A DNA stretch of 64,000 nt from JBKCUI01 sp052161605 (lineage in GTDB: Bacteria; Planctomycetota; Planctomycetia; Pirellulales; Pirellulaceae). The stretch lies in assembly GCA_052161605.1 (NCBI GenBank), contig CP197409.1. One strand, 5' to 3'. Shown here piece by piece: positions 1 to 8,887 of the stretch (position 1 is the first letter of the stretch; each line of letters begins with the position of its first letter). Under the pieces are notes generated by a model. That model saw only the letters and a program-made list of their open reading frames with translations. It was not told the origin of the DNA and ran no database searches. The translations under genes were made by a program, and so were the position numbers.

Positions 1-1
1 C

Positions 2-1870
2 AAAGCTTGTGCAATGGACGTGGATGCACGATATCCGAACGCCATTGAGCTAGAAGCCGATCTGCGTCGTTTTATTGAGGATAGACCGATCCTGGCGCGC
101 AAATCGACGTCTTGGGAACATTTGCAGCGATGGGCAAAACGCAATCCCGCTTTAGCCAGCCTATCGGCCTTTTCGATGTTGATGCTTATGACGCTGGTGG
201 TCATGCTAGGAATCTGGAACCGTCAGCAATCTGCCTCGCTCGCAGAGATCAATCGACTGTACCAAGAAGCCGAAACCAGTCTTGTCGAGCGAACCTCAGC
301 TTTGGACAAAGAGAGACGTGCCAATCTTCGTGCCGAAGCCAATCTGCAACTAGCCACCCAAGCGTTTGATACCATCATCGACAACATTGCCTCGCGGGGG
401 AACCAACTTTTCGACTACGAGGAGTTGGCCGACGATTCGCTCGATTTCAGTGGAACGATGCTCAGCCAGGCTGACGTCAGTTTGCTCGATACGTTGCTGG
501 CTTACTTTAAACAGCTCGGTGATCAAAACGAAAAGGACTTGAGCATCGAGACAGCCTCTGCCCAAAAACGCGTTGGCGATATCCAGCAAAAAATCGGCAA
601 GCTGGAAGAAGCCGAGAGTAGCTATCTCAAGGCACTAGAGATTTATAAGAGCTTGGCAAAGAAAAACGAGGTTCAAACCATTGATCAACCCGAGCTTTTG
701 CGACAGCAGCTCGCGATCTATCAAGAGCTAATTTCTGTTCAGTCTCAACAAAGCAAGATTCTGCTGGCTTGGGAAGCCTATAACGATGGGCGGCGGTTGA
801 TCGAACTCGATCCCGAATTTCTAAAGTCTCAAGATGGGCGTTTCCAGCTTGCAAAGCTGCTTAATCGGATTGGCAGGATGTCCACGCAGATGCCAGGTCG
901 CCCCATGCGAGGAGAGCGCCAACCACCTCCTCTTAACAACCGAGATATTAGAGGGAATCAGAATCGACCACGATTTATGGAGTTCGCAGGTCTTCCTATG
1001 GCAGCTCGCTTGAGAAAAGAAACAGAGCTGAACCGTGAGGCGATTGATCTGCTGAATGGTCTCATAGCCGAGTCCCCTGACAAGGCATCCTATCAAGCGG
1101 CCCTGGCTCAGGCATTGCGTGATGAGTCACGCATCGCCATGGTTCGCAATGAAAAAGAGGACTCCGAAAGAGCGTTGCTCCAGGCGGTCGAGCTACTGAA
1201 TCGATTGATCGAACGAAACCCGGATTCCCCGACTTACCGATATCAATTGGCGGAGACACTATTGGCCTCTACCGCCCGCCCGCCCACTCGTGGCCCCGGC
1301 GGCGGACCTGGCGGTGGCCCCGGCGGCGGTTTAGGAGCAGGTTTGGGAGCCGGACCGGGCATGGGCTTTGGATTAGGGCCCGGTGGTGGCTCAAGTGGTG
1401 GCCGCGGCGGTGGACCCGGCGGTGGACCCGGCGGCCAAAGTCCTCCTAACGAATCGGAGCCCTTGAGCAGTCTCGATATTGAGCGTTTGGATCAGTCGCT
1501 GGAGATTTGTAACAAGCTGCTGGAGGAACATGCCCTCGAGCCCGCGTACCTCGCGTTAAAGGGGGCTATTTTATCTAGGAAAGGACAAGCCACTTCGGTC
1601 ATCGGACGTCCTCAAGCCATCGCGAGTCTAGAAGAATCGGTTCGGATCTATCGCGGACTATCCGAACGATTTCCCGACTTGCCTCTTTATCGCACCCAGC
1701 TGGTCGAGTCACTGCTGAGACTGAGTCGGATCGAAACAAATCGGACCAAGGCGATGATGCACTTAGATCAGGCGACGGCGGAGGCCAGCAAGCTCGGCAG
1801 CCCGCAACTACGAAATCAAATGGGCCCCATACTCGAGCGAATTCGAGAGAGGCGACAGTTAGCGAACTAA
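2..1870 (+). CDS. Serine/threonine protein kinase, C-terminal part (truncated by window edge)
   Basis: The reading frame is open from the first bases, so the gene starts upstream. The first visible residues (KACAMDVDARYPNA, then a DLRRFIEDRP stretch) match the end of the C-lobe of planctomycete Hanks-type kinases. A single membrane segment follows (about residues 53-72 counted from the first Met at 14), then a coiled-coil-like stretch and TPR-like helical repeats. A glycine-rich low-complexity block (about residues 420-475) interrupts the repeats. The catalytic domain would face the cytoplasm and the repeats the other side of the membrane. The stop overlaps the convergent sugar-kinase gene by 12 bases. 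The kinase assignment is inferred from the tail only. Confidence 0.8.
   Translation, partial: KACAMDVDARYPNAIELEADLRRFIEDRPILARKSTSWEHLQRWAKRNPALASLSAFSMLMLMTLVVMLGIWNRQQSASLAEINRLYQEAETSLVERTSALDKERRANLRAEANLQLATQAFDTIIDNIASRGNQLFDYEELADDSLDFSGTMLSQADVSLLDTLLAYFKQLGDQNEKDLSIETASAQKRVGDIQQKIGKLEEAESSYLKALEIYKSLAKKNEVQTIDQPELLRQQLAIYQELISVQSQQSKILLAWEAYNDGRRLIELDPEFLKSQDGRFQLAKLLNRIGRMSTQMPGRPMRGERQPPPLNNRDIRGNQNRPRFMEFAGLPMAARLRKETELNREAIDLLNGLIAESPDKASYQAALAQALRDESRIAMVRNEKEDSERALLQAVELLNRLIERNPDSPTYRYQLAETLLASTARPPTRGPGGGPGGGPGGGLGAGLGAGPGMGFGLGPGGGSSGGRGGGPGGGPGGQSPPNESEPLSSLDIERLDQSLEICNKLLEEHALEPAYLALKGAILSRKGQATSVIGRPQAIASLEESVRIYRGLSERFPDLPLYRTQLVESLLRLSRIETNRTKAMMHLDQATAEASKLGSPQLRNQMGPILERIRERRQLAN
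1278..1440 (+). repeat. Glycine-rich low-complexity coding repeat inside the kinase
   Basis: Tandem imperfect GGxGGxCCxGG-type units encode Gly/Pro-rich runs of the GPGGGPGGG kind between two TPR-like segments. It is in frame and probably a flexible linker; such tracts can vary in length between strains. Confidence 0.7.
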
Positions 1871-2854
1871 ACCATTGCTGCTCGCGTTGTTAACAACACC
1901 CTGAGATCTCAGAAGCCTTTCAACCTCGCTCAGTTCGATCAGTGGCAGGTCGCCGGGAATCGTGTACTTTAGTCTAGCCACCGTGGTGCTCCAAAGTAGC
2001 GAATCCTCAAGGGATAGGCCGCTCAATTGTGCGTGCAAATAGCCTGCTGAGAACGCATCGCCGCCTCCCAGCCGACCAATGGGTTCGACCGGTTCAATTG
2101 TTTGAAAGCAAATGCGGTCTTCATGACCGGCAATCGCACCGAGACTTCCCAATGTCATAACCGATTGGCGACCCTCGCGATAAGCCAACAGGCGTTGCAT
2201 GGCAGCTTGGTAATCGGCTCCGCAATCTATTTCCCAAATTGCAGCTACATCTCGGTAAGCCGAGAACAACAGATCCGCTGATCGGAAAAGATCATCAAAG
2301 TAATTTCGAGCCTCACTTTGCAAACAGAGGAGACTCCGATAGTTAACATCAAACGCAATCTGCCAATTAGCGAATCGTGCCAACTCGACCGCGCGGTGTA
2401 TGAGCCTGCGGGAGCGTTCTCCTAATGCCAATGAGATGCCACTAACAAGTAACCACCGGGAGCGGCCGGGGGCGAACAGTTCCTCCGGTAGTTCATTTGG
2501 TTCAAAGTTCGCGAACGCGGAATTAGCGCGATCGTAAAAAACGCGACTTCCTCGTGGCATTGGGCCGGTCTCTAAAAAATAGAGACCGACTCTATCCTGG
2601 TCGGTCCAGACTACATGGGACACATCTACTCCTTGGGACCGAATGGTATCTGCGATGGTTCGGCCCATGGGGTTGTTCGTAAGTCTCGACAGCCATGCAA
2701 CTCGGTGTCCTAGTCTTGACAATCCAACAGCGGTGTTAGATTCGCTTCCTCCCACGTGAATTTGCATCGCGCCCGCTTGTTCCAAACGCTCATTCCCAGG
2801 TGGCGAAAAACGGAGCATGGTTTCTCCGAGAGCAACAACATCGTAACTTTGCAT
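1859..2854 (-). CDS. PfkB-family sugar kinase, probably 2-keto-3-deoxygluconate kinase
   Basis: A 331-residue ribokinase/PfkB-fold protein. It opens with DVVALGETMLRFSPPG, carries the substrate-binding GGSESNTAVGLSRLG segment near residue 35, and has the ATP-site/catalytic signature GRLGGGDAFSAG around residue 260, where the Asp is the expected base. The N-terminal region resembles KDG kinases, which phosphorylate 2-keto-3-deoxygluconate in uronate and modified Entner-Doudoroff breakdown. A fructokinase-like role cannot be excluded. The gene stands alone, convergent with and overlapping the kinase tail by 12 bases. The ATG at 2854 is the only sensible start. Confidence 0.82.
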   Translation of the reverse strand: MQSYDVVALGETMLRFSPPGNERLEQAGAMQIHVGGSESNTAVGLSRLGHRVAWLSRLTNNPMGRTIADTIRSQGVDVSHVVWTDQDRVGLYFLETGPMPRGSRVFYDRANSAFANFEPNELPEELFAPGRSRWLLVSGISLALGERSRRLIHRAVELARFANWQIAFDVNYRSLLCLQSEARNYFDDLFRSADLLFSAYRDVAAIWEIDCGADYQAAMQRLLAYREGRQSVMTLGSLGAIAGHEDRICFQTIEPVEPIGRLGGGDAFSAGYLHAQLSGLSLEDSLLWSTTVARLKYTIPGDLPLIELSEVERLLRSQGVVNNASSNGLVR

Positions 2855-2927
2855 GGCGGGGGAGGAGTTGAGGTTATGAAATTTGGTGGGAAAAGGAGAC
2901 TTCTCGCTTAACGCTACCTACTGGTTA

Positions 2928-3065
2928 CCAGGCTCCGCCTGGAAACCCAATGTCTTTCAGGCTCTGCCTGATATTTCGGGCGATTCATAGATGCCTTAAC
3001 GGCATCACAAACGAGGCAGAGCCTCCAAGGCATCTCGTTCCAAGGCAGAGCCTTGGAACGAGATG
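2928..3065. repeat. Cluster of four short palindromes with triloops
   Basis: The 349-base gap between the sugar kinase and the phosphodiesterase holds four inverted repeats sharing a GGCWCNGCC-like core: 2928-2942 (6-base arms), 2958-2970 (5-base arms), 3013-3025 (5-base arms) and 3031-3065 (perfect 16-base arms, AGA loop). No run of T follows the last one, so simple terminators are unlikely; they look like dispersed REP-type elements. No gene is seen in this gap. Confidence 0.75.
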
Positions 3066-3203
3066 TTAACTGGTGGGGGTGGGGTATCATACCAGCGAGC
3101 TATCCTTCTTAGGTATTCCTAACACGAAATTCACTAGGACATAGATGGTACTCGAGGTAAGATCCCCGGTTTGTAGAGTTCCCCCCCTTCCAGAAGGAAA
3201 ACC

Positions 3204-4022
3204 ATGTTGAAATCATTCGTTTGTGGACTTATGTTTTCCGCACTTGTAATCGGCAGCACTTGTAGTGGGCAAATGATCGTCGCTCATCGCGGTGCATCCT
3301 TTGATGCACCAGAAAATACACTCGCGTCCTTCCAGCTCGCTTGGCAACAAAATGCGGATGCGATCGAGGGAGACTTTTACCTTACCAAGGATCAAAAGAT
3401 CGTTTGCCTTCACGACAAAGATACTGCTCGAGTGTCTCCCAACAGTCAAAATCGCAAGGTTGCGGCATCGACTTTAGCAGAACTGCAAGCTCTCGATGTC
3501 GGAAGCTGGAAAGATCCGAAGTTTGCAAGCGAGCGAATGCCTACGCTGAGTGACGTATTGGCGAATGTTCCAGAAGGGAAAAAGATTTTCGTCGAAGTCA
3601 AATCCGGCCCTGAAATTATGGATGAGTTAGAGAAAACGTTGCTTGCAGCAGACCTCAAGCCAGAACAGATCGTGATTATCGCTTTCAACATCGAAGTCAT
3701 CCGCCAATGTCGTCAGAGAATGCCTCAATTCAAAGCTAGTTGGCTGGTCTCCTACAAACAGGATCCAGAGACTGGAGTTTGGGCTCCTCGACTTGCTGAC
3801 GTCCTGAAGATGCTCAAGGAGAATGGTGCCACCGGTTTGGGAACCAATGGAAATGCGGACGTTGTCGATGAAGCGTTTGTTCGGGCCGTTCGCGATGTTG
3901 GGTGCGAATTCCACGTTTGGACTGTCAATGATCCGACAGCAGCCCTTCACTGGAAGAGCTTGGGAGCAGATTCAATCACCACCGACCGCCCGGAGTTTAT
4001 CCGGCAATCACTTGGCAATTGA
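3204..4022 (+). CDS. Secreted glycerophosphodiester phosphodiesterase
   Basis: 272 residues. An N-terminal signal peptide (about residues 1-22) is followed by the GDPD TIM-barrel signature: IVAHRGASFDAPENT (His and Arg at the active site), an acidic EGDFYLTKD where family members usually have E-D, and the catalytic His in CLHDKD. C-terminal VWTVNDP and SITTDRPEF are typical closing motifs. The family hydrolyses glycerophosphodiesters to glycerol-3-phosphate and an alcohol; the signal places it outside the cytoplasm. AAGGA lies about 8 bases before the ATG, supporting this start. Confidence 0.9.
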   Translation: MLKSFVCGLMFSALVIGSTCSGQMIVAHRGASFDAPENTLASFQLAWQQNADAIEGDFYLTKDQKIVCLHDKDTARVSPNSQNRKVAASTLAELQALDVGSWKDPKFASERMPTLSDVLANVPEGKKIFVEVKSGPEIMDELEKTLLAADLKPEQIVIIAFNIEVIRQCRQRMPQFKASWLVSYKQDPETGVWAPRLADVLKMLKENGATGLGTNGNADVVDEAFVRAVRDVGCEFHVWTVNDPTAALHWKSLGADSITTDRPEFIRQSLGN

Positions 4023-4082
4023 GTTTCATCATTGCTGCTAGCCGAATGAATTTGCCTCACCGATCGCATTCACTTCTCGCGA

Positions 4083-7000
4083 TCAGTCTTTGAGGCTCGA
4101 CAGGTACGCCAGGAGATCCGCCATCTCCTGGTGAGTCATCGAGCGTCCCAGCCCCGAAGGCATCAGCGACTCGGAACTCTGTCGCCATGACTCGATCTCC
4201 TCCTTGCGAAGCTCGCGTCGCTCTCCCTGCGCGTTCTTAAGTGTCAACAACTCATCCGTTTGCGACTCGACAAGCCCGGTTACTTGTGTTCCGTCATCTA
4301 ATAATATGCTTTGCGTCTGGTACTCAGGTGCAATAACTCGGTTGGGATAAAGAATCGATTCAAAGAGTTGTTGCGGGCTTTGTCGAATTCCAATTCGATC
4401 CAGATCCGGCCCAATTGCGATTCCTCTTCCCGATACACGATGGCACGCGGCGCATTGACTTTTGGCGGAATCAAAGAACCACTTCTCACCCCTTTCTCGA
4501 TCTCCCTCCCAAGGTGCAACATCCGCAAACTGAGCGTCATCTCTGAGTCGTGGTACGCGCTCGGTCGCAGGCAAGTGGGCTTCGAAAAGGGAGCTCAGTA
4601 GCGGGTCTCCCAGAGCTATGATCCGCCTCGCCAAGTCCTGCGATCTCTCGCGTTGACTGGCATCGCTCGAGCTATACCTATCCCCGTGTAGTGGTATCCA
4701 GCTCACTGCCAGTCGCACGCCGTCCTCACGGCAGGCTGTCTCCACCGATGCCGTATCCTCGAAAGATTTTCCAGCTAGCGTTTCAGTACTAGCCCGATCC
4801 TCTTCGTATTTCGCCAAAAACCTTTCCGTCAAAACGAAAACTTCATCTATGGATTGGGGCTGCGCCTGAACAACCTCTGGTTTGTCGTTTGAGTCGATGT
4901 TTGAGTCGATGTTTGAGGCAACCACCCCACGGATCCACTGAGCGATGATGTCGCATCCTGCCCAGTCCACCTCCTTTGATCCAATGTGCGGCATGCGTCC
5001 CAGAGAGGAACTCATCATTCTCAACAAAACGATGCTCCGATTCGGTTCGCCAGGCTGAATGAGAGCGCCGCTCTGGAGGCCTAGCAACCCCTTGCTGGGA
5101 ACGACCTCAACCGCTCGCAACTCCGATAAACTATCCTGAATTCGCAGCGAAAGATCGACCGCTGCACCAGCTCCGAACTGATGGCAATGGGCACAGTTAA
5201 CATGCAGATAAGCTCGAGCTTGCGCATCATAATCGATGCTGCCGATACTGCTCGCATCACTAATTTTGGTAGGTCTCATTTCGAGCGACTTGCGGACGGT
5301 CCTTAACGGATCGATCTTCGTTCCCGATTCGTCGATGCATTGAATGATCTCTCGTTGAACCAGTTCCATCAGTGGCGATTGCTTGCCTCGCGACGGGCGA
5401 TGCAATTGCTCAGGAGTGAAAGCAAGTGTGATTTCAGCCCATGGGTTGTGACATTGCAAACACTCACTCCGTCCTAGCACTCGATACGTGAATGGCTGAG
5501 GATCTGTAATCGTTAGCGTCGTACCTTGTGCTGGGACTAACTCAGCATCCGTTTGCTCGTTGTTCCATGCATAGCTGTAGCCGTTCCATAGTCGACCATC
5601 ATAATGCAGGATCTGAGTTTCCAGCCGTCTTCCTCGCCACTGAATCGTCTTGGCTAAAACGGCGTCTTTGGGATAGTGCAAACGGCTTTGAAACATAGCC
5701 ACGCTTTCCACAGGACGTGGATACTCAAAGAACTGGACCGATGTATTGGGTGGAATGTATAGCAAATGTGAAGCCTCAGCGCCATCCTGCCACTGCGGTT
5801 GGTTGATTTCAAAGGGGACGAGATCTCCTTGCGGAAGTAGGTGGATCGTGTCAGAGAACAAACCTGTTTGACCGAGCTTGCGTGGGAATTTGCTAGCAGC
5901 AATCCGCTCTCGTTCAAAGTTTTCGTTCTCGACTAATCGAAATAGGGTTGTCGGATTCTGATGACTCACAACCAAGGGGTCACCATCACGGTCTCGGGAA
6001 AATGCGATAATGCGGATCTGATCGCTTGCCACTTCGCGATAATTCCCTGCGTCCGAAAGAGGAAAGGCCCAGATACGTCCGTTGATCCAATCCCCAAACA
6101 AATAATGATCGCGTATGGCGGCTAGTCGAGTACGCGGATACACCATCCCACCCGTGATCGAGGCGGAATCAACATGCGAAAGGACAACCGTCGGGGAAAG
6201 GATCGGGGTTGGCCCGAGAGGTAGATTGGGTTGAATCCACTCGTTTCCTTCTCGGGCAGCCCAGCCATAATTTCCTCCGCGGACGACTTCGTGGATCATC
6301 TCCCACTTTTCCCAACCGACGTCTCCTAGAAAAACTCGACCGGAAGCTGGATCGACATCGATCCGCCAAGGGTTCCTGAGTCCATAGGCCCAGACCTCTC
6401 CTCTCGCATCTGGCAAGTCACGAAAGGGATTGTCCTCAGGAATAACATACGGCACGTTGGGAGTTGCACCACGGACGTCGATACGCAGAACCGATCCTAG
6501 AAGATCGGAAATATCTTGCCCGGTTTTCAAACGATCCGGTGGGCTCGGGTCCGTTGCATCTCCAGTGGTAATCAGCAAACAACCTGATGTATCGAACGCC
6601 AAATCGCAACCATTGTGCCCACCATCCAACCAAGAAATAATGGGCAGCTCACTCGACAGATCGATCGTGGGTGGTTCGCTTGGCGAAATTGGTTCCGAGA
6701 TACGAAATCGTGAGATTCGGCTCCCGTCAGGTTGAGGCTCCCCGACACGTTCCAAAATCATGCAGACATAGATAAACCGATTCTCGGCGAAATCTGGATC
6801 TAGAACAAAGCTATACGTTTCTTTGCAGCCGCGAAAGCGAGCGGTATCGAATGAACGAAGCTCCTGCCTGAGGTCGGCGAGCAAATCAGCCTGTTCCACT
6901 TGTTCGTCATGTGGAAAGCTCCAAAGTTTTCCTCCTAGTTCGCATACGATGTAACGCTGCATAGCAGGTTCCCAACGAACGTGCATCGGGTCAGAGAATT

Positions 7001-7223
7001 TCAAGCTAGGAAAGGCCGGTGCGACTTGCAACGGGAAAGGGGCCTCTGGTTTCCCCTGGATCAAAACCTGTGCTGCCTGGTCATTATCGCCCGAATCCGA
7101 ATCTACGCTTACTGGATCGCTCGCGTGTGCGAAGCAACCAAATGAAAACAGCCACGCGATCATCACAACAAACCGCGTGAGGCCGCAAAGTTGGGATCGA
7201 GAATTCAGCGATTGCCATATCAT
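4083..7223 (-). CDS. Secreted sugar dehydrogenase-like/cytochrome c fusion with PVC-type haem domain
   Basis: About 1046 residues from the ATG at 7223; the frame also allows an ATG at 7310. The 7223 start gives a plausible signal peptide ending near CFAHA. The first half is a glucose/sorbosone-dehydrogenase-like beta-propeller (WRIDVDPASGRVFLGDVGW is typical). The second half carries three CxxCH haem sites: CLQCH (~588), CAHCH (~677) and CAACH (~924). The last lies in the PVC-type haem-binding domain (IGPDLDRIG, then DGTQVTGLV). The family is thought to oxidise sugars or alcohols in the periplasm and pass electrons to bound haem. The substrate is unknown. Confidence 0.85.
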   Translation of the reverse strand: MIWQSLNSRSQLCGLTRFVVMIAWLFSFGCFAHASDPVSVDSDSGDNDQAAQVLIQGKPEAPFPLQVAPAFPSLKFSDPMHVRWEPAMQRYIVCELGGKLWSFPHDEQVEQADLLADLRQELRSFDTARFRGCKETYSFVLDPDFAENRFIYVCMILERVGEPQPDGSRISRFRISEPISPSEPPTIDLSSELPIISWLDGGHNGCDLAFDTSGCLLITTGDATDPSPPDRLKTGQDISDLLGSVLRIDVRGATPNVPYVIPEDNPFRDLPDARGEVWAYGLRNPWRIDVDPASGRVFLGDVGWEKWEMIHEVVRGGNYGWAAREGNEWIQPNLPLGPTPILSPTVVLSHVDSASITGGMVYPRTRLAAIRDHYLFGDWINGRIWAFPLSDAGNYREVASDQIRIIAFSRDRDGDPLVVSHQNPTTLFRLVENENFERERIAASKFPRKLGQTGLFSDTIHLLPQGDLVPFEINQPQWQDGAEASHLLYIPPNTSVQFFEYPRPVESVAMFQSRLHYPKDAVLAKTIQWRGRRLETQILHYDGRLWNGYSYAWNNEQTDAELVPAQGTTLTITDPQPFTYRVLGRSECLQCHNPWAEITLAFTPEQLHRPSRGKQSPLMELVQREIIQCIDESGTKIDPLRTVRKSLEMRPTKISDASSIGSIDYDAQARAYLHVNCAHCHQFGAGAAVDLSLRIQDSLSELRAVEVVPSKGLLGLQSGALIQPGEPNRSIVLLRMMSSSLGRMPHIGSKEVDWAGCDIIAQWIRGVVASNIDSNIDSNDKPEVVQAQPQSIDEVFVLTERFLAKYEEDRASTETLAGKSFEDTASVETACREDGVRLAVSWIPLHGDRYSSSDASQRERSQDLARRIIALGDPLLSSLFEAHLPATERVPRLRDDAQFADVAPWEGDRERGEKWFFDSAKSQCAACHRVSGRGIAIGPDLDRIGIRQSPQQLFESILYPNRVIAPEYQTQSILLDDGTQVTGLVESQTDELLTLKNAQGERRELRKEEIESWRQSSESLMPSGLGRSMTHQEMADLLAYLSSLKD

Positions 7224-7421
7224 TGATGAGGAACCTGAGACGCGATTATGAAGTGGGAGGAGTAATCTCCTGGAGGAGAGCCAGCACAAGCACGTCGAGA
7301 AGCTTTGCAACCTCGAGTGTACCGTCCCCCCATGATAACGAATAAGGTAGTTCGCATGTTGCGCCTACATGCCCACTTGGTCCGAGCTGAAAGTCTCGAG
7401 CTGTTGAAAAGCTTTGCCACC

Positions 7422-7458
7422 CCCGTAGTGGCCGAGGCAACGAGGCCCGCCCCCCTGG
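7422..7458 (+). repeat. 37-base direct repeat, copy 1
   Basis: Begins CCCGTAGTGGCCGAGGCAAC and recurs at 7493-7529 with a single mismatch; the spacing between copies is 71 bases. Confidence 0.85.
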
Positions 7459-7492
7459 ACCAACGGGATGCGGTAAGTCTCACGTCTGCGAA

Positions 7493-7529
7493 CCCGTAGT
7501 GGCCGAGGCAACGAGGCCCGCCCGCCTGG
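7493..7529 (+). repeat. 37-base direct repeat, copy 2
   Basis: Second copy of the element at 7422-7458, differing at one base near the 3' end (CCCGCC for CCCCCC). No open reading frame is attached. Confidence 0.85.
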
Positions 7530-7662
7530 CGCGAATACGGCACGAACTCAAACGCGAAACGTTTGCCAAGCCTCAGACGATCTCCCGTGCAAAGAGCCTC
7601 ACAACTTCGTTCACTACTTCCCTGCTGGCCTGACGAAACGGTGGTAAACATTGGGGATGGTT

Positions 7663-7866
7663 GGGATGGCACTGGGTTGCCTCTACCAAATCTTTCGACC
7701 TACATTTTTTGACAGCCCATGCTTTGCGATTTCAAAATTCCAGCAGATTCAAGGAATCCAGCAGATCGTCTCTTTAGTTTATCTCGATCCAAAAACAGGG
7801 TGTGTCGAAAGATGTAGAGCAAAAAATAGAAGCAAGAAATATGACTGGCACCCAGCGAAGCCAACC
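7663..7866 (+). repeat. Dispersed repeat, copy A (left flank of the Lcl/LuxR module)
   Basis: About 200 bases closely matching 9805-10114 in the same orientation. Shared blocks include GGCACTGGGTT, CAAATCTTTCG, CTACATTTTTTGACAGC, CATGCTTTGCGATT, GTCTCTTTAGTTTATCTCGA and TGTCGAAAGATGTAG. This copy lacks the hairpin-forming internal segment found in copy B. Confidence 0.85.
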
Positions 7867-8105
7867 CTACTCTGGATCCCTCACAGGACTTTGTAGGGAG
7901 ACGTAGCCATCGCGGTTCAATCTATTGCCTGCCCCCGCGAATGCGGGAATTGCAAAACGCACTTGCTCCCGTTAAATTTTCAACTTGGGTAGGGTTTGTT
8001 CTATTGATCAACTTGAGCTGATTGAAAAATGCTTGTACCAAGTCGACCGATGAACGCCCAGTACGCTACCATCAACCACTGGTTTCATAAACAAGGAGAG
8101 ATTGA

Positions 8106-8825
8106 ATGAGTTTCTTAAAACAGGCTCAAGGTTATGGATTGTCGGAGTTGACCTTACGAAGCACGCTTTTTGCAATCTGCTGTGTCTGTGCCGTTTCCTC
8201 TTCAGCTTGGGCACAGAGGTCGGGAGGTAGCACACTAAAAAGTATGCCGCCTGTTACGATCACGGTCCAAGCAGCTTCCTTCGAGTACCGGCCAGATCTT
8301 GGGGGAGTCTACGATCGTACGAGAGGAATCGTTTGGGGGTATTCTTTGACTGGTTACTCAAATTCAAGTTCAACTCACAAATTTGCGATGTCGTTGGGTT
8401 CTGCTTACGCTTCACAGCTAAAAAAAGCAGGTGACGACAAGGAAGCCTATTACTATTACCTATTGGTAACCTATGGCATCGATGATCCGTCCCTCTTGGA
8501 GGCTGCGGAAAAACTTTGGTCTGCTGCAGATGTCGCGGCGCTTTCCAATAATTGGCGAATTCCTACGCTTTCGGAGTCCCGAGATGCAGTATCACGCGGA
8601 CTGTTCACCTACGGAGTAGGCGGACTGAACATGTGGACCGGAAGCCCAGCTGATGTTAACTTCGGACTTCCTTACGACGGGATTTTGACATGGACTTCCA
8701 ATACGGAGAAGTCGAAAGGCAGTACTTCTGCATGGGCATTCTCGCCACGTGACGGTGGAGCACTTTTGATCGGAATCGGTTCTACAGCGGACGCGATCGT
8801 CGTACGCAGTTACACCGGTCCATAA
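8106..8825 (+). CDS. Secreted protein with Lcl/DUF1566-like region
   Basis: 239 residues with a signal peptide ending around SSSAWA-Q. The segment NNWRIPTLSES (about residue 155) with downstream WTGSPADV and WTSNTEKS resembles the Lcl C-terminal (DUF1566) fold seen in secreted bacterial proteins, often cell-surface or carbohydrate-binding; the match is by eye only. AAGGAGAG lies 5 bases before the ATG, a strong ribosome binding site. It converges with a LuxR regulator at 8888, and the pair is bracketed by two repeat copies. Confidence 0.65.
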   Translation: MSFLKQAQGYGLSELTLRSTLFAICCVCAVSSSAWAQRSGGSTLKSMPPVTITVQAASFEYRPDLGGVYDRTRGIVWGYSLTGYSNSSSTHKFAMSLGSAYASQLKKAGDDKEAYYYYLLVTYGIDDPSLLEAAEKLWSAADVAALSNNWRIPTLSESRDAVSRGLFTYGVGGLNMWTGSPADVNFGLPYDGILTWTSNTEKSKGSTSAWAFSPRDGGALLIGIGSTADAIVVRSYTGP

Positions 8826-8887
8826 ACTGTAATATCGATTTGCTGAGCCATAATACAGATCAGAATTACCATGAATTATGAGCACAC

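Larger units (their letters stand above)
7311..8105. other. Gene-poor intergenic stretch with repeats
   Basis: About 800 bases without a convincing gene; short open frames on both strands have no recognisable product. It holds two 37-base direct repeats and one copy of a larger dispersed repeat, listed separately. The last 100 bases should contain the promoter of the gene at 8106. Confidence 0.6.

Noticed and set aside
3031..3065. Rho-independent terminator for the sugar kinase or phosphodiesterase
   Set aside because: It lies upstream of both start codons and lacks a T run on either strand.
7422..7529. Possible CRISPR from repeated units
   Set aside because: Only two copies, no cas genes, and the repeats extend into a GC-rich element rather than spacer-separated units.
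7220..7672. Minus-strand open frame of 150 codons upstream of the dehydrogenase gene
   Set aside because: Crosses the 37-base direct repeats, has no recognisable domain and shares the promoter region of the gene at 7223.
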